Positions 34,301 through 45,403 of a DNA stretch of 64,000 bases are shown piece after piece. The notes beneath the pieces were generated by a model. The model was not told the DNA's origin. It ran no database searches and saw only the letters and a program-made list of their open reading frames with translations. Each line of letters begins with the position of its first letter. Position 1 is the first letter of the stretch. The translations under genes were made by a program, and so were the position numbers. The stretch lies in assembly GCA_002900995.3 (NCBI GenBank), contig CM035305.1, positions 1,054,001 to 1,118,000 of the forward strand, in the 5' to 3' direction. The DNA comes from Ganoderma boninense. Taxonomy: Eukaryota; Basidiomycota; Agaricomycetes; Polyporales; Polyporaceae.

Positions 34301-35120
34301 TCGCGTCCGTCGAGCTGGGCTGTTCTGAGGAGATCCTCTCAATTGTGGCCATGCTGTCCGTGCAGAGCGTGTTCTACCGACCAAAAGAGAAGCAGGGTCA
34401 GGCCGACTCGAAGAAAGCGAAGTTCCATCAGCCCGAGGGCGACCACTTGACGCTTCTGACGGTGTACAACGGCTGGAAGGCGAGCAACTTCTCGAACCCG
34501 TGGTGCTATGAGAACTTCATCCAGGCGCGAAGCATGCGCCGTGCACAGGACGTGCGCAAACAGCTGCTCGGCATCATGGACAGGTAAGCTTCTGCTCCCG
34601 CTCATCATTCAAATTAGGTCGCGGGTCCTGATACTCGTGTATTCAGATACAAGCATGATATCCTTTCTGCGGGAAAAGACTACAACCGCGTACGCCGGGC
34701 AATCTGTTCGGGGTACTTCCGAAACGCCGCGAAGAAGGACCCACAGGAGGGGTACAAGACCCTCGTTGAGGGCACGCCTGTCTACATCCACCCGTCGTCG
34801 GCGCTCTTCAACCGGAATCCCGAGTGGTGCATCTACCACGAGTTGATCCTCACGACCCGCGAATACTGCCACAACGTGACCGCTATCGAGCCTAAGTGGC
34901 TGGTCGAAGTCGCGCCGCAGTTCTTCAAGGTTGCCGACGCGAACAAGATAAGCAAGCGCAAGCGGCAGGAGAAAATCGAGCCTTTGTACAACAAGTACGA
35001 GAAACCCGACGAGTGGCGGCTGTCCAAGGTCAAGAGGAGCGCACGCTCAGTACGTCACCGTCTTTCTGTTGTATCGAACAAGAAAGCTGATTGCTGCTGC
35101 AGAGCCAAACGTTCGGATAG
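31347..35120 (+). CDS. PRP22: Pre-mRNA splicing DEAH-box helicase PRP22/DHX8
   Basis: Releases spliced mRNA from the spliceosome. ATG 31347 gives [17 protein letters not shown], continued in the next frame as [20 protein letters not shown], the conserved PRP22 N terminus. The join is broken by one extra A at AAA 31395-31397. An RS-like segment follows ([13 protein letters not shown]), then an S1 RNA-binding domain ([20 protein letters not shown] ... GMVHVSNIQ). Helicase motifs: [81 protein letters not shown] and [19 protein letters not shown], then HA2 and the OB fold ([12 protein letters not shown]). Introns near 32049-32100, 32956-33005, 33373-33426, 34584-34647 and 35050-35103. Stop TAG at 35118-35120 after SSQTFG. 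Nothing but the frame break suggests loss of function. Confidence 0.95.
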
Positions 35121-35475
35121 TCGTTCTTCGTTTCAAGTTCGTGCTTCGGAACTCGGACAGGTCGCGTGTTGTATACTATCATTCTGTAATGCTATCTGCT
35201 ACATCCGTCCGACCCTTCTGTTCGGCTATGATATGTGTCGTGTGTGGTGCAACGTGCAGCGTAGGCTTCCCTTCGATGCGTGTTCTTTACCCACGTTTCG
35301 AACGGTGTTGTGGGAGACAGGAATGGACGTCGAAGCCGACCTAGAGCTTCGCGATCCGCCATCGTCAGATTACGGGCTATGTACATGCTGGAAGACGCAA
35401 GGCGCCGTCAGAAACGTGGTGCGTTCGCGTCCTGGGGCTTGGCCGACACGCACCCTGAGTCACGCGTTGACAGCT
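35121..35475. other. Convergent 3' region between PRP22 and the NXT1-like gene
   Basis: 355 bases between two stop codons. No separate gene was seen. It should hold both polyadenylation signals. Confidence 0.5.
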
Positions 35476-36119
35476 CTAGCCGACGAAGCGCAGGGCATCC
35501 GCGGTTATGTAGTACTTTGCGACCTCCCCGGACTTTGTTGGGGGTGCGTTCGGGTCCGGGGCGAGCATGAATGTCTGGGAGAAGACGCGGGGGTGGCCGT
35601 CGACGGCACTGCGGGGCGCGTTGGCAGGGTTCGCCGCTGGACCCTTGCCGTGGGTGACGATGCCCGAGACGGTGACCAGGAGCGAGGGGGGCTGGCTGCC
35701 TGCTCGGAACGTCAGATAGGCGTCGGGGCACGGGATGGGAACGGTGTGGCGGGGGAAAGGGAAAAGGGAAGGGAGCATGCTGACCTGGGATGGGGTGGCA
35801 ATCGAAGGACTGGACCTCGTGCTTTGTGGCGGGGATGCCGGAGACGAGCTCTCGCACGCCGTCGACGCCCTCGAACGGTTTACCGTTCCATGTCAGGGCA
35901 GAATTGGGCCGATAGAAGTTCGGCAGGTCGTCGAGGCGCGTGGGCGAGTCGTACGTGGTGTAGTACAGTCGCGTGAAGTGGTCCGCCGCTCTCGTGGCGA
36001 TCTCGATGCTGCAAGGGGCACAAGCGGCCATTCGGGTCCGAACATTTTGTCAGATCGTAAACGAAAAAGAGGGAATGGAGGGAGATAAGCACATACTCAT
36101 TTGGGGTCAACGCACTCAT
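35476..36119 (-). CDS. NTF2-like mRNA export factor (NXT1/p15, Mtr2-like)
   Basis: Small NTF2-fold protein. In other fungi and animals NXT1/p15 (Mtr2 in yeast) pairs with the Mex67/NXF1 exporter at nuclear pores. ATG 36119 gives MSALTPN; an intron follows and exon 2 continues [61 protein letters not shown] second intron ending in GAGCAG leads to [49 protein letters not shown] and the stop at 35476. Length is about 150-165 residues, normal for p15/NXT1. The in-frame reading through the second intron (Pro/Phe-rich) should be ignored. Ordinary NTF2 is the main alternative, but the PP[ST]LL[LV]TVSG and KYYI[AT]xDxLRFV segments match the NXT group better. Confidence 0.85.
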
Positions 36120-36874
36120 GGTGTGTGCAGAAGCAGCCGCGGTGGATGGTTACAGCCCGGCAACGATGTAGCTCCCGGCAAAAAGGGCTTCGGCTATTCA
36201 AACTTCGATAACGCCGTCTGGGAAATACGAATAAGCTTGACACGAACTACTCTGTGAGTTCTATGCAGCTATTCTACACACCAGGTGTCCGAAAATGTAG
36301 TTGCAAGTACTTGAGAAGATGTGAGACTACCGAGATCTGAGGTGGTGGTTGGGGTGCGAAGTCAAGACGCCTCGGCGGCAGCGTTCAATAAACTGGGGGC
36401 ATAGCCACTGCCGACCAGCCGGAACCGAGGAGCCAATAGGCGCACGCCGTCTGACACCGTCGACGCATCCGCCGCGGAGTCGCACAGACGTGCCGTTCTC
36501 CTCCTCACGAGTCCCCAGGCCTCAGCATCGGATAGAACTGCACTGTTTGAGGCGTTCGAATGAGGTGCAACCAGCCATCATCTTCTCACTGCCCATTCAA
36601 CGCGGGCGCAAAGTAACTTTCTTCAATCCTTCCGGAACTGCCTCAGCTTGGGACCGTTGTACGTTGCCGCACGTCGCCACGGTCTTTCAGCACGTCGTAA
36701 GTGTTGAGTCCTCATGATTAGCGCGTGGCATTGATAGTAAACGTAAAGTATGACAGACCGCATCGAAGTACAGTAATACAAGGCGCACGTAGAGCAAGTA
36801 ATACAGCAGTAAGGTATACAAACATAGGCTGCTCTGATCCTCGGATCGCACTGCTATTCGTCGCCTGCTCCTTA
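36120..36874. other. Intergenic, no gene seen
   Basis: 755 bases upstream of the NXT1-like gene and downstream of the oxygenase gene. Only short unconvincing frames; AT content rises around 36720-36830. Confidence 0.45.
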
Positions 36875-38309
36875 TCATGCCGTCGCGCGAATTGTCTCGA
36901 GCCCGGGTCTCAGGCCCTGGTGTTCAGTGCCCTTTGACTCGTACCAGGTTTCCGGACCCTGCAGATAAGGTACGTCCTGTAAGTGCGAGCTTCGGCGATG
37001 GAGTCGCACTTCGACTGACCTTCCGATTCCGTAGCCTAAGTTTTCTGATCCGTCGCGCCGTCCATTCCCCTGCGGTCGCTCCCGTACTGTACTCCTCGCG
37101 CGGGTTCTTCGCCACTGCGTCTGCAATACTCCGGCTCTTCTCCACAAGGGGTCGGAGAACCACGTTGTTGTTCGGACGGGTGAAGAATGCGACGGAATGC
37201 CGCTCGTACCGCGATTGGGGGCCGGGCGGTGGCCTGTCCGCGAGGTCAGATGTTGTTTCAGCTGTGGGAGGGAGAGGCTCACATGACGCGGTGCAGGTTG
37301 GAACGCAGGATGCCTCCACTGAAGATCGACAATGCGTCTGCAATGTTGCAGACCGCGTGGCCCGGGAGAGGCTGGATGCAAACCACGACGCGTCAGTGCG
37401 TCCGGCGTTGCTCTCATCCAATCAGGGACATACCTTCACGTAAAGCCACTCTTGCGAACCAGGAGGCAAGACCTGGAGCCCTCCAAGGCGGTTGTGAAGG
37501 AACGTCTGCGAAGTGCGTGAGTTTAGCGAAGTTGTGTGTAAGCCAGAATGCTGACCAAAGTTCCGAAGTCGGTGTGGGCTCCGATGCCCGCGTTGCTCTG
37601 GTTAGGAGGGGTCTTTGACGACTCTAGCCTCACTTCCGCTGAACTTGTCCGTCGCGTGGAGATCGGCGAAGGCTCCTCTGGGCAGTCCGAGAAGCTGTTC
37701 AAAGATATCCAGGATCGTGTTGTTGACGGCCATTGATTTCCGAATGAAGGGGGTCACGGCATCTTGCATCCTCTCGTTCACGGTCGGCGGATACACCCGA
37801 TGTGTCGGTCTAGGCCAGGAAAGCGCGTCGTCCTGTGCGATGTTCAAGAACTCGACCGTGTCTCGGGTGCCGTGCAGGTCAGTGGCAATGGTTCCTCGTG
37901 CCTTGTATCTGAGACTCAACCTTAGGCTCTGCCACCGAGATGAAGCAGATGACCAAACAAGACGCACCCAAAGGAGTCGCCGTTGTCGCCTTGCTCGTAC
38001 TTCATTTTCTCTGACAGTGGGAGCGCTAGTGTCTCTCCACCGACATCGAACATGGCGTTAACCTCTCGGTCGACGCCGTGGTTGCTGAGGCTGTGGCGAA
38101 GTGTATTAGGACTGGCGCTCGGGGACACGACCTCCGGACCCTGGACCTGCTACTCACTACCAGAAGCCAAGATGAGTGGCGGCGTGCCACAGTTTCGCGA
38201 TCTCGTCGCTGCTTCCAGCCCGGAGAAGCTGGTAGTCAACGACGACAAGCGAGTGCGTGGGCACGGTCGAGGGAAAGGGGGGTGCGGTGAAGGTGGTGAG
38301 GGCAGGCAT
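36875..38309 (-). CDS. 2-oxoglutarate/Fe(II)-dependent oxygenase (isopenicillin N synthase-like)
   Basis: Non-haem iron oxygenase with DIOX_N and 2OG-FeII_Oxy domains. ATG 38309 gives MPALTTFTAPPFP, VVVDYQLLRAGSSDEIAKL, then NHGVDREVNAMFDVGGETLA. The catalytic region reads IGAHTDFGTL (H-x-D iron ligands) and, after splicing, TFLHNRLGGLQVLPPGSQEW, GHAVCNIADALSIFSGG, SNLHRV (third iron histidine) and RYERHSVAFFTRP (R-x-S that binds 2-oxoglutarate). It ends LRPGLETIRATA at 36875. Two apparent one-base insertions interrupt it: AAA near 37617 (ARVVK to TPPNQSN) and ATG-T-GAG near 37282 (HRVM to the following exon). Two breaks in one gene make decay a fair alternative to consensus error. The substrate is unknown; fungal members act in secondary metabolism, or on thymine or gibberellin-like compounds. 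Confidence 0.82.
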
Positions 38310-40695
38310 GCTGGGCGCGAGTTCGCGAGGTGGGTTGGAGATACAATCCGCGCAAGCTCCTGCGCCCTTTTATGTGTGGGCGGCGGGATGTCGCTATGGT
38401 TCTGTGGCTGCAGGCATCCCGAACTGAATGAACTCAGACATGAAGGCTAGCCGGAAAGAGGACGCTCGCGCTGTTCCTCCGACGTAGCGGCCACCATTCG
38501 ATGTCGCTCGATCGCACCAAGGCGTTTTCGCGCCAGTTGCTCTGATTGCTTCCATACCTGTGCCTGACCTTGCGCCATGAACCGTCGCGAGATGCATCGG
38601 GACGCGAGAAGTCTAGGGCGGAACGGAAGTCCAGGGGCCTCCGGAACACTCGGTGTGCTATTGCTCTGCGTGGGCCACATTCAGGGATTGCCATCGTACG
38701 CAGATGACAGTTGCGTTCACAGCCCCGCACGCGCTCGGAAGCCGGCTGCCGGGGTTCTTTTGAACTGAGACCAAGTCACCCGATACGTAACGTGGACTGC
38801 GGGCGGAGGACGGGGCTAGCGCGGTCACTAAGCGCCAGATGGAGTAGGTAGGGTGCATTTCAGCATTGTGGACGACGCGGGACCTGACACTCTCTCCGAA
38901 ATAGCACTGGGCGGCCGTCGATAATGGCAAGCCACGGTGGGCCGTGGCCACTGTGTGCCACAATCAAGGGCCCGATTTTTGTCCAGTCAGCTGTGGAGCT
39001 CGTCTGGTGCTCCCTGGTGCTGTCCTTACCCGACAGTCCTGAGAACAGGATTGCGGTTTGATCAAGTCCCACTCAACGCCCGCATTCGTTTACCGACAAC
39101 ACAACGAAGTAGTTCTGGGATTCTTGCGACCGGCGGCGTCTATTGGGTTTTGTCGTGATCATGATGCATCTAGGGTCGAATCGTCAATGTTTCCTTGAAG
39201 GCTGCTTGTAGCAAGTATTCAACGGCAACCTAAGTACCAGGGTTCGCATCCTTCACGTCGGCTACTACCCTACCCGTGGACGACTTCGGACTTTGGTCTC
39301 CGGCCGCTCGCATTCTGTCAATTATGCGCGGCGGTTCAGCGCTCTAGACGTATCTCCGCTTTTCCTAGAGTGGTACGCATTTTAGTTGCCTATACCTTAT
39401 TAGATAGAATGCAATTGAGATTACATGAAATTGATGCCAACCATCCAAGTGCCGGATGTTCTCCGCTTGTAATATTCTGTTGTGAGCTAGCTAGGAATAG
39501 CATGGCCTGGCTGGAGCGGGTGAGCGATGGCGGAGAAAACCTTGATGTCAACGCTAGTAAATAGGCCGAACCCAAGAGCTGCGTTGACAGTCAGCTAGCC
39601 GTACGGATGAGTAACCGGACAGTGGCTGAAGGCCGCCGGAACCACATGAGCTGGAACGTTCGCGACCGGGGTTCTTCCTCGCCCTTTTACCTCCGAGCAG
39701 CATGAGTGCAGTAAACGTCCGAGTCATGGGGAGACATCGATGCTCAGCGTTACGCTTCGTCGTTTCAAGGTTCAAATGAAAGCATTTGGGGATGCTCGGC
39801 GCCAGGTGATGTTGTCAGAGCGGGGCGTGCGTACCTGCCGGTGCCATTGAGGGAGCCGTGCGACGGCCATTGGACAAAAAAGCCCGGAGACGATCGTTTG
39901 GGGCCTTCGGCAGCGTGTGAGAGGCGTCATGCGACCCGGAGAACGTCGTGGAGGATAAGTATCAATGTCCTGGAAGAAGTCGAAGAAGCGGTTAATCTTT
40001 ACCGCAAAATTTCCTAGGAAGTGTGCGGGTAACAAGGGGCAAGGAAGAATCAGAATCATTGCTTAGCTTCATCTTCGTGCCAGCCTTAGAAATATTAGAT
40101 CAAGACTTGGAGCCGGATGATGGCTACTGGGAGATGCGGAAGTGCGACGTTGAATAATTTGCCACCATGGTGTAAAGGGTATCAGGACACCCGCCAGTGT
40201 CCCGAATTACCAATGTCAAAGGAAAATGACCCTTGAACGGATATTGAGCAGACGTCGAGGATTTGAACGTTGAGGACAGTGGGCACGATGAACGGATGGA
40301 ATATTATCGTAATGACGTCGACTCCAAGCAGGGTAACGGCGCTTATCGTAGGTGTGCAGCTAGCCGCGCGCTTGAGTTAGAGTGGGAAACGCCTGCCATA
40401 TCGAGGCTAGGGTGGCCTTGGATTGGGTTATGGCATCATCATCTTGGACTGGCAGCGCTGCGTTGAACCTGTGCTCCTCCTCCTCGTCTCGCTTTCTTTC
40501 CGGTCCTTTCGACGCCCGACTCGCCTGCCTTGCAAGCCCGGCCGGCGACTCTTGTTCCTGATCGTTTCCGTCGTTGATCGCTGGCTTTTCCCCCAATCCA
40601 GGGGCCGCTGCCTTGTTCACGGGTGACTTGGTGGACTTTTTGGACGCTTCTCCTGCCACACCAGAGGCTGATCATCTCCGGCACACCCCAATCGA
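38310..40695. other. Long intergenic region, no confident gene
   Basis: About 2.4 kb between the oxygenase (-) and AP-3 delta (+) starts. Frames here are short and inconsistent. The longest minus-strand frame near the right end (40360-40659, 99 codons) begins with GTG and is rich in Lys, Glu and Ala. The region from about 39360 to 39600 is relatively AT-rich. It may be a site of former genes or repeats, but no remnant was recognised. Confidence 0.4.
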
Positions 40696-43600
40696 ATGTG
40701 GGAGCGTACACTCCAAGACCTGATCCGTGGGCTCCGCGCCAATAAGCAAGATGAGAACAAGTTCATCTCCCAGGCCGTGGACGAGATACGGAAGGAGATC
40801 AAGGACAAGGACATGGAGATCAAGGCTGCTGCAATCCTCAAGCTCACATACGTACGTTCTATTTCCAGTCTCAATTTGTATCTTACGGCTTGAACCTCCG
40901 TACACAAGTTGCATATGCTCGGATACGACATGAATTGGGCATCCTTCCATGTAGTCGAAGTTATGTCCGCCCCCCGAATACACCTCAAAACCATTGGGTA
41001 TCTTGCAGCGGCGCAATCCTTCCAACAAGATACCGATGTCCTGATGCTTACCACGAACCTGTTGAAGAAGGTATGGCACTACATATTCTACTGTTTCGAT
41101 CACGGTCTCACGCTGGTGGGCCCAGGACTTGGGCTCAAGGCCAGATGACGTCTCGATCGCGCTCAATGGACTCTCTCATATCGTCACGCCTGAGTTAGGC
41201 CGGGACCTTTCTGCGGAACTGGTTGCCATGCTCAACCATTCTAGGCCGCATATACGGAAACGTGCGGTCCTAGCTATGTTCAAGGTAATCATCCAGTACC
41301 CAGACGTACTATCTTCCAGCATGAGTCGCCTTCGGGACAAATTGGATGACCCTGACCCTGGTCCGTTGAGTTCAGCCCGACCCAAATTTCTTTTCACTCA
41401 TGGTGTTTTCACAGGTGTCGTAGCGGCGACGGTGAACGTTCTGTGCGAGTTGGCCCCTCAAAATCCTAGAGACTACCTGCCACTGGCACCTCAGTTGTTT
41501 CACCATTTGACTACGTCATCGAATAATTGGATGTTGATCAAAATTATTAAACTTGTGAGGAGCGCAAGTCCTGCGGGAAAGTATTCTCGTCTAATATCTT
41601 CTCTAGTTCGGGACTCTCACACCATACGAGCCCCGGCTGGTGAAGAAACTACAACCACCGATCACTGAACTTATCTCGACAACGTCGGCAATATCTCTCC
41701 TGTATGAGTGTGTCCGTACATGCATTATTGGCGGCATGCTCCATGGCCTTGCAGGGAACGCGCTAGCCAGAACGTGTGTCACCAAGCTGGCCGGATTCCT
41801 GCAAGATGCCGATCAAAACTGTGAGCCTGACTGAAAACTTCCTGTATGCCGTTGAGTTAACTGCAGACCTCCGCAGTGAAGTACATCGCGTTGCTCGCAT
41901 TAGTCAAGATCGTACCCACGCACCCGGAGCTCGTAGCGGAGTACCAAGACATGATTCTCTCCAGTGTCAACGACGAGGACATCAGCATCCGGATGCGCGC
42001 TCTTGACCTGGTCTCCGCCATGGTCTGCACCTTTCTGTCGGTCTGCGTGGCATTGAAGCCGTGCTTACGCGCCATCTCGTTAGGTCAGCCGACACAATCT
42101 CCAGCCCATCCTGCAGCATCTCCTCTCCCACCTCGTCAAGACCGAGTCCGTCGCCTTGCCGTCTGCGTCAGAGGCCCTATCCCAATTCGGTCCTGGCAGA
42201 GACGCGCCAGCCGTCCGACCTGGAGGGCTACCATCGCAATCTCCCGCTTATCGTTTGACGCTTGCCCAACGGATCCTTTCGCTAGGCTCGCAAGATGTGT
42301 ACGATAACGTCACGGACTTCGAGTGGTACATCTCCGTCCTCGTCGACCTGGCGTACGTAGCCCGCGTAGACGTCGGCGCAGAGATCCGTGAGCAGCTAGT
42401 CGATATCACCGGTCGCGTACGTGCTACCCGTCGCTACGCCGTGCAGGTCATGGTCAAGCTCCTGAGCGATGATTCGTTCTTACACAATGCGCCCGATGAC
42501 GGCGGGTGTCCGGAGGTACTGTGGGCAGCAGCGTGGATTTGTGGCGAGTATTGCAGGTAGGCGTTTACAGCAACTATCTCTCCGTGCGCCTGCTGAGGAA
42601 CTACGCCCGCCTTGAAGCGAGCTTGCGGATCCCCACAAGCTTCTGTCGTATCTTCTGCAGCCGCGCATCCTGTCGCTGGCCCCTGACGTCGTTGCAGTCT
42701 ACCTGCATGCTTCGATGAAGGTTTTCGGGGCATGGACTGCTGAGCTCGCAGACCGCTGGGATGATGACGACCTGCCCAGAGTCCGTGGAGCCGTGGACGA
42801 CGCCATCGAGCGTTTGTCGAGCTTTGTGTCCCATGCGGACATCGATGTGCAGGAGCGGGTGCGTGCTTCTCCGGCGCTGCCTCATATCTGCAACTGATGT
42901 CCTTGTCTTGGCTTTATCCCGCGTCACCTACCGGTCCATGGCCCCGTAGGCCGCGGAGCTGCTTCAACTCTTTACCTTCGTCCGTGCAGACTTGAGCGCA
43001 TATAGACCACAGCCGCGGAACAATCTCCCGGCGTATGGCGAGTCCAGTATGAGCCTGAACGGGGAAGGGTTCGGAGAGCCGTCCTCAGCGGTGACTCCAT
43101 CGCCCTCTTCGGAGCCCCACTTCCCAAAGAGCTTGTACCTCATCAAACCACTGTTTGGTGCATACGAACTCAACGCGGTCGCACTGTCAGCCCAGGCTAG
43201 TGTCCCCTTACCCGATGGCCTGGACTTGGATGCGTGGATCGTGCCTTTCCAGGAAGAGCCTTCACTAGTCCCAGGGGACGCCGCAGACGAGGCGCTCGAA
43301 GGGAAGAAGGGCAAGAAAGGCAAGCGGAAGGAGGGCGCCAGCAAATCCAAGCGTAAGGGCAATTCGCGTACGCAGGACGACATGGAGGAAGGCGGGGATC
43401 GAAATTTCGACGGCAATGGATACGGCGCGGCTGCCCAGCCTATTGAAACTGAGGAGGAGCGAGCAGAGCGCGAGCGCGTGAGTGTCGAGCTTGCCCTCAG
43501 CCTTGTCATTCGTTTTTTCCGCCTTGCCTGTCACAGCGGCAGCACAGCGCCCGGCCTTCTTTTTTGTTCCACCTGCATTTTGCGTTGTGTCCTGACTGAC

Positions 43601-44505
43601 TGATGGCCGGGGTCTGTTTGCCTCGTTGCAGCGCAAGGCGGAGCGGTTAGAGCGGCTGCGAGATGACCCCTACTACCTCATGGACGATCGCCCACCGCCG
43701 AGACTGGGCGCCGCCGACGTCGAGTCCATCCCGGTGGTCAGGCTAGACGACATGCCGCCACTAGCAGAGTCCACAGGTACGCCGCGCTCATTCACATGAT
43801 ATGGCCGCAGCCCAGGGCTCACGGATTTACGACATAATGCGACCTGACCCTCGCGATACACTTCCGAATCCGACCCGCTCGCGTCACCGCTCGTCCCACA
43901 ACATTTGCGTCCCTGTCGCCCCTACATCCGAACTGTATTCGCCTGGGCGTCGGGGTGGTACACCACCGCCCGCGCTGCTTCCGACCGCCCGGACCTCCAA
44001 CGCCTCGACGTCCTCCACCGCTTCAATCTGTTTATCATTATGGTCGACAATAATGCGGGCCGCGTGCGTATCGTATCGTACTTACCGTTCCGCGCCGTAC
44101 AGCCGCACCTCCGACAGCGCTGCTCCCGAGTCTCCGTAGCACTCCCGCGCCGGCCACGCAGACGTTTGTCATCGACAGGGCAGGCGAGATGCCCGGAGGC
44201 GCCGTGCCTGCACCTACCCCGGCCCCGATCTCCCCACAGCCACATCGTCCCGCGGCGTATGGGAACGGGAGCAGGTCGCGCTCGGCAACCCCATCGGGCG
44301 TAGGGGCAGGTGCGACCGCACCAGGACCGCCGCCGCCGTCACGCTTCCCAGCGTACGACCTCGATGCGGACGAGCCGCGCCCTAGCACGCCGGAGGCGAT
44401 CAAGGTGACGAAGGTGAAGAAGAAGGGGGGCGGGGGTGGGGCGGGAAGGAGAAGAAGGCGAAGAGGCGGACACCCAAGTCCGACGCTACTTCGCAAGCAG
44501 AGTGA
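40696..44505 (+). CDS. AP-3 complex subunit delta (delta-adaptin)
   Basis: Large subunit of the AP-3 adaptor, which carries cargo from Golgi or endosomes to the vacuole. ATG 40696 opens MWERTLQDLIRGLRANKQDE. The adaptin N-terminal solenoid follows through about nine exons: LGYDMNWASFHVVEVMS, GYLAAAQSFQQDTDVLMLTT, RPHIRKRAVLAMFKVI, CELAPQNPRDYLPLAPQLFH, YIALLALVKIVPTHPELV and VDLAYVARVDVG. The hinge has a Lys-rich stretch (KKGKKGKRKEG) and RLERLRDDPYYL. Around 43800-44140 the frame gives no recognisable adaptin sequence and is probably one or more introns; coding resumes at TQTFVIDRAGEMPGG. Near 44413-44442 a G-rich tract shifts frame: KKAKRRTPKSDATSQAE, ending at TGA 44503-44505, is one frame away. 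That lysine-rich end fits the family, so 44505 is preferred over the in-frame stop near 44606. Confidence 0.88.
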
Positions 44506-45403
44506 TAGCCGTCACCGCGCAGTCCCTGTACCGGTGCCGTGCAGAGGTGAACACCGGCCGCGTACTGCGTACTTAGTGCACCTTGACTTAATGCTGAGTA
44601 TGATCTAGGGCGACGCATGCGCAGGATTCAGGAGATCAGGGCCTATACTAGCACTACCTACTGTAAGGGTCAAGACTCTCTGGCTTGAGGCTGAGGCCTT
44701 GAGGCGCCGACTCGGCCGTTCGGTCTCCTTGAGCCTAACAGAGCCTAACGCGGTTTGTGCATGTCCGTACGGACCGATCGTCGACCGACGAGACTCTGGC
44801 GCAGGAGCACCATGTAGCGTTTTTCACTGCGGGCGCGCTGGGAATGAAATATACATTCACTTGTTGGGCCTAATTATGGCTGGTATGCTGCGGGAGGCTA
44901 TGGTATACATCGGTGGTAGTACTGCGGTGCCAGATGGGGAAGAAGGATGGGGAAGAAGGAAGGCGTGGGCCAAGACGAGGGAAGTGACAGGGGGCGGGAT
45001 GAGGTTACATGCAGTGGCACAATCCGACGGTGGATGGGATGGATGGGCGGCGGATGGGTGGGGTAGGTCTGTGTAGCTAACTGGCGATGCATGGGAATCT
45101 GAATGGCCGGGATGGGGATTTGGAATGGGCTGGGCTGTGACGCCAGCGAGGGTAGTGTCGAGGTGAAAGTCAGGTGTGATCGTCCATGAGCATTGAGGGA
45201 AGGTGGGGACAGTGACAAACCAAGGGAAGAAGGAACTGGGGCCCAAAATGGGGGAAAGGGAACATGTGGTGGGGAAGATGGGGGTGAAGATGTTGGAGAT
45301 GGATATAGTACGAGTACAGCCAGCACACCTAACGTGGCGGGCGGTGGTTCGGTGCGGAGACGGGTCGGACGCATACGCGGTGTGCAGTTGCTGGTACCCG
45401 CGC
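44506..45403. other. Convergent 3' intergenic region
   Basis: Between the stops of AP-3 delta (+) and the GCK kinase (-). It contains long GGGATGGG-like and GGAAGGTGGGG purine-rich stretches around 44930-45290 that read openly on the minus strand only because of low complexity. No gene called. Confidence 0.5.

Noticed and set aside
39238..39252. GGTTCGCATCC, another B-box-like match
   Set aside because: No cloverleaf around it, and the motif carries a non-consensus base.
40360..40659. 99-codon Lys/Glu/Ala-rich minus-strand frame just upstream of AP-3 delta
   Set aside because: It begins with GTG, not ATG, has no recognisable domain and lies in the AP-3 delta promoter region.
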